A stretch of DNA of 64,000 nt, taken from the NCBI RefSeq assembly GCF_029223195.1, contig NZ_JARHUF010000008.1, positions 62,001-126,000 of the forward strand, written 5' to 3'. Source of the stretch: Vibrio sp. CAU 1672. GTDB lineage: Bacteria > Pseudomonadota > Gammaproteobacteria > Enterobacterales > Vibrionaceae. Below the pieces are notes generated by a model that ran no database searches, was not told where the DNA came from, and worked only from the letters and a program-made list of their open reading frames with translations. Positions 16,383 to 25,110 of the stretch are shown here, piece after piece (positions within the stretch are counted from its first letter, which is position 1; every line of letters begins with the position of its first letter). The position numbers and the translations under genes were made by a program.

Positions 16383-18464
16383 ATGTCTGCCCAACTGTTG
16401 TCTGCTGTCCCTTTAACCTCCCTGTCCGGTGTTGGGGCGAAAGTCGCAGAGAAACTCGCCAAAATCGGCTTACTGTCGGTTCAAGATCTGCTGTTCCACT
16501 TACCACTGCGTTACGAAGACCGCACGCGCGTTTACCCGATCGTCAAATTGCATGCCGGTTTATGGGCCGCCGTGCAAGGCAAAGTCATGGCGGTGGACAC
16601 CATCTTTGGCAAACGTAAAATGCTGACGGTTAAGATCAGCGACGGCAACGGCAGCATTACCCTGCGTTTTTTCAATTTTACCGCAGCAATGAAGAACAAT
16701 TTTGCCCAGGGTAAGTCAGTACACGCTTACGGGGAAATCAAGCGCGGCAACATGGGGCTGGAAATCGTCCATCCTGACTACAAATTTTACACCAGTGAGC
16801 AACAACCCGCGGTAGAACAAAATCTAACCCCGGTTTACCCGACCACTGACGGCCTGCGCCAAATTACCCTGCGTAACCTCACCGAGCAAGCGCTGGGATT
16901 ACTGGATAAAGCCGCCGTTCAGGAGCTGCTGCCGTCTGGTTTGTATCACCACCAAATCACAATGACGCAGGCACTGCATACCATTCATCGCCCGCCGCCA
17001 AGCATCAATCTGGATGAGTTTGATCAGGGTCGTCATCCGGCACAAATCCGCCTGATCATCGAAGAGTTGCTCGCACAAAACCTGTCGATGCTGGCCGTGC
17101 GCAGTAAAAGCCAGCAAGATGCAGCCCTGCCATTAGCTCCCTGCGTGAAGCTCAAACAGCAACTTCTGGCCCAGTTGCCTTTTTCCCCCACCGGCGCACA
17201 AACTCGCGTGGTAAGCGAAATTGAAACAGATCTCAAAAATCCGCACCCGATGATGCGCCTGGTACAGGGCGACGTCGGCTCAGGAAAAACCCTGGTTGCC
17301 GCACTCGCCGCCGTCACAGCGATAGAACATGGCTATCAGGTGGCGCTGATGGCACCAACCGAACTGCTGGCCGAGCAGCACGCAATTAACTTCGCTAACT
17401 GGTTTGAAAGCATGGGCATTCAGGTCGGCTGGCTCGCTGGCAAATTAAAGGGTAAAGCCAAAGAGGCTCAACTCGCGCGCATCGCCAACGGTGAAGCACA
17501 GATGGTAGTGGGTACTCACGCCTTGTTTCAGGAACACGTCTCTTTTCACCATCTGGCATTAGTGATCATTGATGAACAACACCGCTTTGGCGTCCACCAG
17601 CGGTTAGAGCTGCGTGAAAAAGGGGCCAGACAAGGTGCATATCCACATCAACTGATCATGACGGCGACCCCAATCCCGCGCACGCTGGCAATGACCGCGT
17701 ACGCGGATCTGGAAACCTCGGTGATTGATGAACTGCCACCCGGGCGAACCCCGATCCAAACCGTCGCGATTCCCGACACCAAACGCAATGACATTATCGA
17801 ACGGGTACGCCATGCCTGCCTGAATGAAGGCAAACAGGCCTACTGGGTGTGTACGCTGATTGATGAATCCGAAGTGCTGGAGGCACAAGCGGCCGCCGAT
17901 ACCGCCGAGGAGCTACAGCGCAAGCTGCCGAAGGTCAAGATTGGTCTGGTACATGGCCGGATGAAGCCAGCAGAAAAGCAAGCCGTAATGCAGGACTTCA
18001 AAGACAACAAGCTACACCTGTTGGTGGCAACGACCGTCATTGAAGTGGGGGTGGATGTGCCTAACGCCAGTTTAATGATCATTGAAAACCCGGAAAGGCT
18101 CGGTCTTGCCCAGCTCCACCAGTTGCGCGGCCGGGTTGGCCGCGGCTCAGTGGCCAGCCACTGTGTGCTGCTGTACCACTCGCCACTGTCCAAAACCGCA
18201 CAAAAACGCCTTGCGGTGCTGCGCGAAAGTAACGACGGGTTTGTGATCGCCCAGAAAGATCTCGAAATCCGCGGACCGGGAGAATTACTCGGCACCAAGC
18301 AAACCGGCCTGGCGGATTTCAAAATCGCCGATCTGGTGCGCGATCAGCGCCTGATCCCCGAAGTGCAGCGCATCGCCCGTCACGTTCACGACAACTACCC
18401 GGCCAACGCCAGCGCGATCATCGACCGCTGGCTCGGAGAGCGGGATATTTACTCCAAAGCGTAA
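16383..18464 (+). CDS. recG: ATP-dependent DNA helicase RecG
   Basis: Monomeric DNA translocase that reverses stalled replication forks and remodels Holliday junctions and R-loops. The 693 residues equal E. coli RecG. An N-terminal wedge/OB domain (about 1-230, with LTVKISDGNGSITLRFFNF) is followed by helicase motifs: Walker A GDVGSGKT near 295, DEQH (motif II) with HRFGVHQR, TATPIPRTLAM (motif III), and the C-terminal QLRGRVGRG (motif VI). The ribosome site is poor (GAG only), and the long inverted repeat immediately upstream may limit translation. Neighbours trmH and xanP match the E. coli order, except that gltS is missing. Confidence 0.97.
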   Translation: MSAQLLSAVPLTSLSGVGAKVAEKLAKIGLLSVQDLLFHLPLRYEDRTRVYPIVKLHAGLWAAVQGKVMAVDTIFGKRKMLTVKISDGNGSITLRFFNFTAAMKNNFAQGKSVHAYGEIKRGNMGLEIVHPDYKFYTSEQQPAVEQNLTPVYPTTDGLRQITLRNLTEQALGLLDKAAVQELLPSGLYHHQITMTQALHTIHRPPPSINLDEFDQGRHPAQIRLIIEELLAQNLSMLAVRSKSQQDAALPLAPCVKLKQQLLAQLPFSPTGAQTRVVSEIETDLKNPHPMMRLVQGDVGSGKTLVAALAAVTAIEHGYQVALMAPTELLAEQHAINFANWFESMGIQVGWLAGKLKGKAKEAQLARIANGEAQMVVGTHALFQEHVSFHHLALVIIDEQHRFGVHQRLELREKGARQGAYPHQLIMTATPIPRTLAMTAYADLETSVIDELPPGRTPIQTVAIPDTKRNDIIERVRHACLNEGKQAYWVCTLIDESEVLEAQAAADTAEELQRKLPKVKIGLVHGRMKPAEKQAVMQDFKDNKLHLLVATTVIEVGVDVPNASLMIIENPERLGLAQLHQLRGRVGRGSVASHCVLLYHSPLSKTAQKRLAVLRESNDGFVIAQKDLEIRGPGELLGTKQTGLADFKIADLVRDQRLIPEVQRIARHVHDNYPANASAIIDRWLGERDIYSKA

Positions 18465-18508
18465 ATACACGGCGGTTCATGCAATTGTTCGGCTGACGCC
18501 GCCACCAA

Positions 18509-18524
18509 TAGCAAACGTTTGCTT
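18509..18524 (+). promoter_or_regulatory. PurR operator in front of xanP
   Basis: GCAAACGTTTGC (18511-18522), a perfect 12-bp palindrome with central CG, is the core of the PurR consensus. It overlaps the -35 element of the promoter below, so hypoxanthine- or guanine-bound PurR would block transcription of the purine permease. The target gene makes the assignment persuasive. Confidence 0.85.
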
Positions 18525-18546
18525 TTTAACAAAAACTGTCTATAAT
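18518..18546 (+). promoter_or_regulatory. Sigma-70 promoter of xanP
   Basis: TTTGCT (18518-18523), 17 bp, then a consensus TATAAT (18541-18546). Transcription should start near 18553, leaving a leader of about 147 nt with a hairpin (GTGTG 18564-18568 with CACAC 18577-18581). No purine-riboswitch core is seen. Confidence 0.75.
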
Positions 18547-18699
18547 GCCGCACAAAATTGATGGTGTGGCCCTTGTCACACTTCACCAACCTGAGCTGAC
18601 ACTGATTAACAGCAATCACAGGTGATGACGTCAGCTCCACCCAGCCCTCCCATTCAGCGAGTTCTGGGACGACTACTATTGCGACTAGCGAGACAAACC

Positions 18700-20094
18700 A
18701 TGACAACTTCAAACCGAACTTCGGAACTGGTGTATCAATTACACGATCGTCCACCCCTACCCCAAACCCTGTTTGCCGCCGTACAGCACTTACTGGCGAT
18801 GTTTGTTGCGGTGATCACCCCGTCGCTGATCATCTGCCAGTCTCTGGGCGTGCCTGCGGATCAAACCAACACCATTATCAGTATGTCACTGTTTGCCTCT
18901 GGGGTGTCTTCGTTCATTCAGATTCGCACTTTTGGCCCTGTTGGCTCTGGTTTGCTCTCAGTTCAAGGCACCAGCTTTAACTTTCTTGGCCCGATCATCG
19001 GTGCCGGCCTGTCGCTCAAAGCCGGAGGGGCAGATATCAGCAGCATGATGGCGGCGATTTTCGGCACCATTTTGGTGGCGTCTTTTGCCGAGATCCTGCT
19101 GTCTCGCGTGCTGGAACATGCCCGCCGGGTGATCACCCCGCTGGTATCAGGCATTGTGGTCACCCTGATCGGTTTAACCCTGATCCAGGTCGGGCTGGTA
19201 TCAATGGGTGGCGGCTACGCGGCGATGGGGAATGGTACCTTCGGCAGCCTGGAGAATCTGGCGCTGGCCGGTACTGTGCTTGGCCTGATCGTGGTATTGA
19301 ACCGCTCGAACAACCCTTATATCCGTGTTGCCTCGATAGTGATCGCCATGCTGGTCGGTTATGTGCTGGCGTATTTGCTCGGCATGGTCGACACCAGTCA
19401 AATGAATGATACCGCTCTGGTCGCCCTGCCGATCCCGATGCAGTACGGCCTGAGCTTCGACTGGTCACTGTTCATTCCGCTGGTATTGATTTTCCTTATC
19501 ACCGCACTGGAAGCGATTGGTGACATCACCGCCACATCGGAAGTCTCCGGAGAGCCGGTCAAAGGCCCGGTGTATATGCAGCGGATTAAAGGTGGTGTGT
19601 TGGCGGACGGCCTCAACTCAGCGATTGCCGCCGTATTCAACAGCTTCCCCAACTCCACCTTCAGCCAGAATAACGGCATTATCATGCTGACCGGTGTGGC
19701 CAGCCGCTACGTCGGTTACTTCATTGCCGCCATGTTAGTGTTATTGGGCCTGTTCCCGGGTGTGGCGGGCTTTGTCCAACTCATTCCTGAGCCGGTCCTG
19801 GGCGGTGCAACCTTAGTGATGTTTGGCACCATCGCGGCCGCTGGCATCCGGATCATTTCGCGCGTTGACCTCGACCGCCGTGCTATCCTGATCATGGCAC
19901 TGTCTTTCTCAATGGGACTGGGGATTGCACAAAAACCGGAAATTCTTCAGTTTATGCCAGAATTTATCAAAAGCATCTTCTCCACCGGCGTAGCCGCTGG
20001 GGGCATCACGGCGATTCTCCTCAACCTACTTCTGCCGGAAACCCAGCCAGAGCCTGCAGCAACGCTCCCAGAGCAGGAAGTTGAACCTTCTTAA
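18700..20094 (+). CDS. xanP: Xanthine/purine permease (NCS2 family), XanP-like
   Basis: Proton-coupled purine importer of the inner membrane. The 464-residue protein is hydrophobic throughout. It shows the family marks: [13 protein letters not shown] in the first helix with its conserved His, SVQGTSFNF, a helix ending [19 protein letters not shown] with the substrate Glu/Asp, and the signature [14 protein letters not shown], where the Gln and Asn bind substrate. It aligns closely with E. coli XanP from [20 protein letters not shown] onward, and xanP is also near recG there. I use the ATG at 18700; the open frame reaches 18622, but that extension is not conserved. A PurR operator overlaps its promoter. 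Confidence 0.93.
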   Translation: MTTSNRTSELVYQLHDRPPLPQTLFAAVQHLLAMFVAVITPSLIICQSLGVPADQTNTIISMSLFASGVSSFIQIRTFGPVGSGLLSVQGTSFNFLGPIIGAGLSLKAGGADISSMMAAIFGTILVASFAEILLSRVLEHARRVITPLVSGIVVTLIGLTLIQVGLVSMGGGYAAMGNGTFGSLENLALAGTVLGLIVVLNRSNNPYIRVASIVIAMLVGYVLAYLLGMVDTSQMNDTALVALPIPMQYGLSFDWSLFIPLVLIFLITALEAIGDITATSEVSGEPVKGPVYMQRIKGGVLADGLNSAIAAVFNSFPNSTFSQNNGIIMLTGVASRYVGYFIAAMLVLLGLFPGVAGFVQLIPEPVLGGATLVMFGTIAAAGIRIISRVDLDRRAILIMALSFSMGLGIAQKPEILQFMPEFIKSIFSTGVAAGGITAILLNLLLPETQPEPAATLPEQEVEPS

Positions 20095-20153
20095 TCACGC
20101 CTGCCTCTGCGGCTGAACACTGGTTAACCCAAGCCGGACGCGGAAAACCGCCA

Positions 20154-20175
20154 AGCCCAACCTTATGGTTGGGCT
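20154..20175. terminator. Hairpin between convergent xanP and envZ
   Basis: AGCCCAACC and GGTTGGGCT (9-bp perfect stem, TTAT loop), midway between two stop codons. Neither side has a strong T-run, so efficiency is uncertain; it probably serves both directions. Confidence 0.6.
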
Positions 20176-20199
20176 ATATAGGTGATACTCCAGAGCGGA

Positions 20200-21492
20200 T
20201 TATTGGGTAGGAAAACTGATCTGTGCTTTAAGCCCGCCTGCGCTGCGGTTGCACACCACCACGGATCCGGAGTGCTGGCTGACAATCCGTTTGACGATCG
20301 CCAGCCCGAGGCCGGTGCCTTCACTGCCACGCGCGGTATCTCCCCGGGTAAACGGTTCAAACAGTTTGCCAATCTGGGAGGGCTCAATGCCAGGGCCGTT
20401 ATCTTCGACACACACCCAGACTAACTGATTGTCAGCGGTCACCCCGGTGCTGACTTTAACCCAGCCATTACCATAACGCAGGGCATTGACCACCAGGTTG
20501 GTGACCGCACGCTTGATGGCTATCGGGCTGCCAGAGGCGGCTGGGATATCCGGATGCAGCTCGGCGTCAATTTTGACTTCATAACCTCCCTCCGAGGTCA
20601 CCACATCACTGGCTATCGCATTGACATCTACCGCCTGAAACGACGCTTTATTGACCGGTTTAAGGTAGTCCATAAACTGGCTGATGATTTCATTGCACTC
20701 TTCGGTATCACTGATGATCCCCTCAGCCAGATAACTGTCTTCCGGCGACATCATTTCCGTCGCCAGGCGAATCCGCGTCAGCGGGGTGCGTAAATCGTGA
20801 CTGATCCCGGCCATCAACAACGCCCGATCTTCTTCCAGTTCCTGAATACCTTGCGCCATCTGGTTAAACGCCCGCGTCACCGAACGGATTTCCGAGGCGC
20901 CTTTTTCCGCCAATGGCGGCGGGATCTCACCCCGACCTACCCCTTTGGCCGCCCGCTCTAAAGCCAGCAGCGGGCGATTTTGCAAGCGGATAAACAGCCA
21001 ACCACCGATGATGATCAGCACGGCCATCAACAAACTGTTACGAAACAGCGGAGCAAAGTCCTCTTCCTGAAGTTCAGACAGCGGAATACGGATAATAGAA
21101 TCTGGCAACTGGTCAATTTTCATCCACAGGATGTAACTCTCTCTGCCGAGCAATAAACGCACTTCAGTCGGAGAACCAAGCTCCTGGCTCATCTCTTCCG
21201 ACATCAGGTCGATGCTCATCGCATGGTTGAACTCTTCCATCATCTCACTGCCGGTGCTGTGAACCGTCACGCCGAGCCGCTCCAGTAACTGATGGCGTAG
21301 CGGCGCATCAGCTTCCAGTAACCCGTCATCGCCCAGGACCAGATTGAGTTCATGCGCCAGGATCTTGTTGAACTGCTGCAAGCTCGGCATCAGTGCGTAG
21401 TTAAACACCGCGTAGTAAGAGAAAACCTGGCTGGCTAACAAAAGGGAGATGAATAGCAGAATGGACTGGGTTAAAGAACTGCGGATTCGCAT
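20200..21492 (-). CDS. envZ: Osmosensor histidine kinase EnvZ
   Basis: Inner-membrane sensor kinase that phosphorylates and dephosphorylates OmpR in response to osmolarity and pH. The 430-residue protein has helix 1 (about residues 9-31), a periplasmic region, helix 2 (about 153-170) and a HAMP linker (about 172-224). The phosphorylated H232 lies in [22 protein letters not shown], and the ATPase domain has N ([12 protein letters not shown]), G1 (VEDNGPGIE) and G2 ([13 protein letters not shown]) boxes. It is slightly shorter than the E. coli protein (450). It starts 77 bp after the ompR stop instead of overlapping it as in E. coli, and a G/C-rich hairpin fills that gap. Confidence 0.96.
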   Translation of the reverse strand: MRIRSSLTQSILLFISLLLASQVFSYYAVFNYALMPSLQQFNKILAHELNLVLGDDGLLEADAPLRHQLLERLGVTVHSTGSEMMEEFNHAMSIDLMSEEMSQELGSPTEVRLLLGRESYILWMKIDQLPDSIIRIPLSELQEEDFAPLFRNSLLMAVLIIIGGWLFIRLQNRPLLALERAAKGVGRGEIPPPLAEKGASEIRSVTRAFNQMAQGIQELEEDRALLMAGISHDLRTPLTRIRLATEMMSPEDSYLAEGIISDTEECNEIISQFMDYLKPVNKASFQAVDVNAIASDVVTSEGGYEVKIDAELHPDIPAASGSPIAIKRAVTNLVVNALRYGNGWVKVSTGVTADNQLVWVCVEDNGPGIEPSQIGKLFEPFTRGDTARGSEGTGLGLAIVKRIVSQHSGSVVVCNRSAGGLKAQISFPTQ

Positions 21493-21513
21493 ACAAAGCC
21501 TCTGATCACACCT

Positions 21514-21553
21514 GCCCGCCCCCGCTGGCCATCTGCCTGGCGGGGATGCGGGC
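21514..21553 (-). other. G/C-rich hairpin between ompR and envZ
   Basis: GCCCGC-CCCCGC (21514-21525) pairs with GCGGGG-AT-GCGGGC (21540-21553): twelve pairs, a two-base bulge and a 14-nt loop. In the ompR-envZ transcript the structure lies just upstream of the envZ ribosome site. There is no T-run on its 3' side, so it is more likely an expression-tuning or RNA-stability element than a terminator. Confidence 0.55.
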
Positions 21554-21569
21554 GAAAAAACCGGGAAAA

Positions 21570-22289
21570 CTAGGCCTGTTTACCGTCCGGAACAAAGACG
21601 TAGCCCAAGCCCCACACCGTCTGAATATAACGTGGCTTACTCGGATCCTCTTCCAGCATCCGGCGCAGACGCGAAATCTGTACATCAATCGAGCGCTCCA
21701 TGGCCGAATACTCGCGCCCGCGTGCCATGTTCATCAGCTTATCACGCGACATCGGTTCACGTGCATTGGTGACCAGCGCTTTGAGGACCGCAAATTCCCC
21801 GGAGGTCAGCGGCATCGGCTCGTCACCACGGAACATCTCGCGCGTACCGAGGTTAAGGCGAAACTCGCCAAACTCGACCACCTTTTCTTCGGTGCTCGGC
21901 GCGCCGGGCAACTCGACCGTCTGGCGGCGCAATACCGCTTTGATCCGCGCCAGCAACTCGCGAGGGTTGAACGGCTTGGGCAGGTAATCGTCAGCACCGA
22001 CTTCCAGCCCGACAATGCGATCGACTTCATCACCCTTGGCAGTCAGCATTAAGATCGGCAGCATGTTGTTGGCATTGCGCAACCGGCGGCAAATCGAAAG
22101 ACCATCTTCACCCGGCAACATCAAATCCAACACCATCAAATGGAAAGTTTCACGGGTCAGCAAGCGATCCATCTGTTCACCGTTAGCGACACTGCGCACC
22201 TGAAACCCCTGCTCAGAAAGGTAACGCTCCAACAGCGCGCGCAAACGAGCATCGTCATCCACCACCAAAATTTTATGATTTTCCTGCAT
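21570..22289 (-). CDS. ompR: Response regulator OmpR
   Basis: Transcription regulator phosphorylated by EnvZ; it controls porin and other stress genes. The 239 residues match E. coli OmpR in length and almost throughout in sequence. The receiver domain has D11-D12, the phosphorylated D55 ([13 protein letters not shown]), T83 and K105 regions. The winged-helix domain carries the recognition segment [22 protein letters not shown] and ends with [12 protein letters not shown]. The ATG at 22289 has AGGGTG five bases upstream; an in-frame start at 22310 is possible but not conserved. It is divergent from greB. Confidence 0.97.
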   Translation of the reverse strand: MQENHKILVVDDDARLRALLERYLSEQGFQVRSVANGEQMDRLLTRETFHLMVLDLMLPGEDGLSICRRLRNANNMLPILMLTAKGDEVDRIVGLEVGADDYLPKPFNPRELLARIKAVLRRQTVELPGAPSTEEKVVEFGEFRLNLGTREMFRGDEPMPLTSGEFAVLKALVTNAREPMSRDKLMNMARGREYSAMERSIDVQISRLRRMLEEDPSKPRYIQTVWGLGYVFVPDGKQA

Positions 22290-22481
22290 TGAAACACCCT
22301 TCATAAGCATCTGTTAACGAAAATGTATCACTGTTTATGCCAACGTGCTTGTGCAAATTGTTACTCTTTTTATCTTCGTCTTAGTTTGATGTGACGTTTG
22401 TCCCACCACAAAGGATTTACAGCGCCTTCGGCTCAGCGCTAAACTGCCAAACCTGAACCCACAACGATTTTGCCAGTCACC

Positions 22482-22964
22482 ATGAAAACCAATTTAATCA
22501 CCCGAGAAGGTTTTAACCGTCTGAAAACCGAACTCGACTTTCTGTGGAAAGAAGAGCGCCCGGAAGTGACCAAAAAAGTGGCCTGGGCGGCCAGCTTAGG
22601 CGATCGCAGCGAAAACGCCGATTACCAGTACAACAAAAAGCGCTTACGCGAGATCGACCGGCGGGTCCGCTACTTGCGCAAACGTCTCGAGCAGGTCAAA
22701 GTGGTTGACTACTCCCCGCAGCAGCAAGGCAAAGTGTTCTTCGGCGCCTGGGTCGAAATCGAAAACGACGCCGGTGAAGTGAAAAAATTCCGCATTGTCG
22801 GCCCGGACGAGATCTACGGAGATGCCAGAGGCTATATCTCGATTGACTCCCCGATGGCGCGCGCCCTGTTGAAAAAACAAGTAGATGACGAGTTTACCGT
22901 CAGGACACCGGAAGGCGAAAAAGAGTGGTTCGTCAACAGCATTGACTACCAAACTGACGCCTGA
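22482..22964 (+). CDS. greB: Transcript cleavage factor GreB
   Basis: Binds the RNA polymerase secondary channel and stimulates cleavage of backtracked RNA. The 160-residue protein aligns with E. coli GreB (158). The N-terminal coiled coil has the acidic tip [28 protein letters not shown], whose Asp and Glu coordinate the catalytic magnesium. The C-terminal FKBP-like domain has [10 protein letters not shown] and [16 protein letters not shown] use the ATG at 22482; an upstream in-frame TTG at 22470 has no support. GreB rather than GreA is indicated by the basic patch and the [19 protein letters not shown] sequence. It is divergent from ompR, as in enterics. Confidence 0.97.
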   Translation: MKTNLITREGFNRLKTELDFLWKEERPEVTKKVAWAASLGDRSENADYQYNKKRLREIDRRVRYLRKRLEQVKVVDYSPQQQGKVFFGAWVEIENDAGEVKKFRIVGPDEIYGDARGYISIDSPMARALLKKQVDDEFTVRTPEGEKEWFVNSIDYQTDA

Positions 22965-22973
22965 GAAGCAAAA

Positions 22974-22999
22974 ATAAGCCACGCGCTGGCGTGGCTTAT
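22974..22999 (-). terminator. Terminator between convergent greB and the retropepsin-like gene
   Basis: ATAAGCCACGC and its exact complement form an 11-bp stem with a GCTG loop. On the minus strand the stem is followed by TTTTTG, so it should end the retropepsin-like gene efficiently; towards the right the T-run is lacking. Confidence 0.8.
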
Positions 23000-23008
23000 G
23001 GCTATCAC

Positions 23009-24886
23009 TTACGGCTCGTAATCCGGTTTGTCGGTCAAGATATAGTTGGTTTCGCTGGCCACCAGCGCACCATATTTAAGAAAATTTTTACCCAAAATCA
23101 TGCTGTAATGGAAATGCCCGCGATCTTGCAGGTTAACCCGGATTTTTTTCTCTAGTTCACCTAATTTGACGTGCATTTCCACCACAGGGCGCGAGTTGGC
23201 TTTTTCACCCTGCTTGGCTGTAATGCGCATCGTATCGACCACTTCACGGGTAAAGGTTTTTTCCATTCCCAGATCATTTTGGTAGGTGAAGGTCACCATT
23301 GACTTGCCATCCTGAGTGAAGGTTTTGATGTTTTGCGCATTGATGGAGCTGACATCCGCGCCGGTATCGAGTTTCACCGGGAACGCCATCCCCTCGACCT
23401 CAGCCAGTTCAATATGCCCGGCTTTAAACAGCGGACGAGGCGCTAACAGGTGTTCGGTGCGGGTGTTGAGTAATACCCCGCCCGAAGCCATCTCCTGGCC
23501 GATGACAAACCGGGGCTGAACTTGCCCTTCTGGCAACATATCGATGGCAAACTCCATATTGCGGTTCTGGTTGCCAAAGGTAAACTCCCCTTCTACCACC
23601 GGCCGGATCACATCGCCGACCTTGAGCTTTCTGCGTAGCGGTTTGGTCAGCTTTTCTTCCTGTCCTTGCTGATTGAGCAGATAGAAGGTTACCTGTTCCG
23701 TATCCTCCTGCTCGCTTACCTCAAAGCCATTCACCCGCAACAGCGGGGTTCTGACGGTAAAGCTCGGGGATGCGGGCAGGACATACCCATCCAGGGTGAT
23801 CGACTCCTGCGGCGAGACCACCAGGGGCTGCTGTTTCAGCGCCTTAGTATACGAATGCTTGACCCCGCCCAGCAGATTTTCTTTACCGGTATCGATGACA
23901 AAATGCTGACTGGCCACCTCTTTGCCTAATCGGATCTGGCTGCTGAAGCGGCTGCGGTCACGCAGGTAGACCAGCCAGTACTGGACTTCCCCCTCTCTGA
24001 CTGTCACCGGCAGATACACCAGTGGGCGCTCACCCTTACTGGTTCTTAGCATCCGTACCAGCGGCAATCTCATTGGCTGGCGTTTACCATCCTGCCCTTC
24101 GAGGATAAACGCCACTTGCTGTTGCTCGTCATCCACCCGGATGTCGAGGGCGTGGACGTTGGTATAGCGGCTGGTGGTCGAGATACTGACCTGATAGGGA
24201 ATACCCGCCACGTCAACGGCCTCCTTTTTACCGATCAGCTGCGCACTTGGCTGCTGTTGCAGATAATCATAACCCGCCAGCACCCAGGCGTTATTTTCCA
24301 AAAAACTTTTACCGATCAGAACCGGCGCGGAAAACTGGCTGCGCTCGGTCAGATTGACGTCGGTATCGACCGTACGTCCGGCAATGGTCAGTGGCAGGTT
24401 GACCGTCGGGCGTAAAATCGGCTGGGTGCTGCTGCGACTGCGGATGGCACTGATGCGTTCCAGTTGGTCGGTGATCTCAACCGGCGTGCCGTTGTATGGG
24501 TGAGGAAGCGTAAAACGCACGCTGACCTGATACGGCTTGAACGTGTCTGCATCCCACTTCGCCTTGGTCCCGCCTAGATCATCGACAATCGCCCACAGCA
24601 ATTTATCATCCTGCAGGTGTTGGTAATCAGGATGAGCACTGCTGACGTGGATGTTTTCAGCGTGCATCGATGTGGTATCGGCACCGGTATCGATCTTACC
24701 CGGGAAAGGCACGCCTTTCAGCGCTGGGATGCCATGGTAATAAACACTTTCCAGACGCCCCAGCACCAGTTTGTTGTCCAGCTGATACAAGGGAGCCTGG
24801 GTGGTGGCAGAAAGCGGGACCGACCACGCCGACGGGACGACTAATAAGGCCCAGACTAATGCCCAGGCCAAGGAGAGTTTTTTCAT
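23009..24886 (-). CDS. Exported retropepsin-like repeat protein (PF05618-type, annotated as ATP-dependent zinc protease)
   Basis: A 625-residue exported protein (signal peptide ending after AWS near residue 22) built from about four related units of the family often labelled putative ATP-dependent zinc protease. That family is now regarded as retropepsin-like aspartic peptidases; RimB, which trims glutamate tails from ribosomal protein S6, is a characterised relative. Unit 1 has an intact catalytic-type D-T-G-A-D at 66-70 and ends RSQFSAPVLIGKSFLENNAW. Unit 4 has D-T-G-A-D at 507-511 and ends GHFHYSMILGKNFLKYGA. The two middle units keep the closing strand motif (RSRFSSQIRLGKEVASQHF, and QPRFVIGQEMASGGVLL) but have lost D-T-G-A-D. 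Its function is unknown. It has its own terminator and is divergent from tex. Confidence 0.8.
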   Translation of the reverse strand: MKKLSLAWALVWALLVVPSAWSVPLSATTQAPLYQLDNKLVLGRLESVYYHGIPALKGVPFPGKIDTGADTTSMHAENIHVSSAHPDYQHLQDDKLLWAIVDDLGGTKAKWDADTFKPYQVSVRFTLPHPYNGTPVEITDQLERISAIRSRSSTQPILRPTVNLPLTIAGRTVDTDVNLTERSQFSAPVLIGKSFLENNAWVLAGYDYLQQQPSAQLIGKKEAVDVAGIPYQVSISTTSRYTNVHALDIRVDDEQQQVAFILEGQDGKRQPMRLPLVRMLRTSKGERPLVYLPVTVREGEVQYWLVYLRDRSRFSSQIRLGKEVASQHFVIDTGKENLLGGVKHSYTKALKQQPLVVSPQESITLDGYVLPASPSFTVRTPLLRVNGFEVSEQEDTEQVTFYLLNQQGQEEKLTKPLRRKLKVGDVIRPVVEGEFTFGNQNRNMEFAIDMLPEGQVQPRFVIGQEMASGGVLLNTRTEHLLAPRPLFKAGHIELAEVEGMAFPVKLDTGADVSSINAQNIKTFTQDGKSMVTFTYQNDLGMEKTFTREVVDTMRITAKQGEKANSRPVVEMHVKLGELEKKIRVNLQDRGHFHYSMILGKNFLKYGALVASETNYILTDKPDYEP

Positions 24887-25110
24887 ACTAAGTATTCCGA
24901 GTCAGCTGAGATAGTAAAATTAGATAACGTTCAAACACATAAGTTTCGAATTTAATTACAGTTTTGACATAAATCTGACCAATGTCCACCAGGCAAAGGT
25001 AATTTAAGCGCAATTTTTCGGGCGCATTGGGTAAAACATTGCAAATGGCATCAACAACCCCAATGTTCTATACATCACTCATATCAAGATCCAATGAAGA
25101 GAACCCACGG

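Noticed and set aside
18547..18699. Purine riboswitch in the xanP leader
   Set aside because: One simple hairpin is visible, but the three-way junction and conserved core bases of purine riboswitches are absent. The PurR operator explains control.
21546..22052. 168-codon plus-strand frame opposite ompR
   Set aside because: Shadow of the ompR reading frame; no start signal and basic, repetitive composition.
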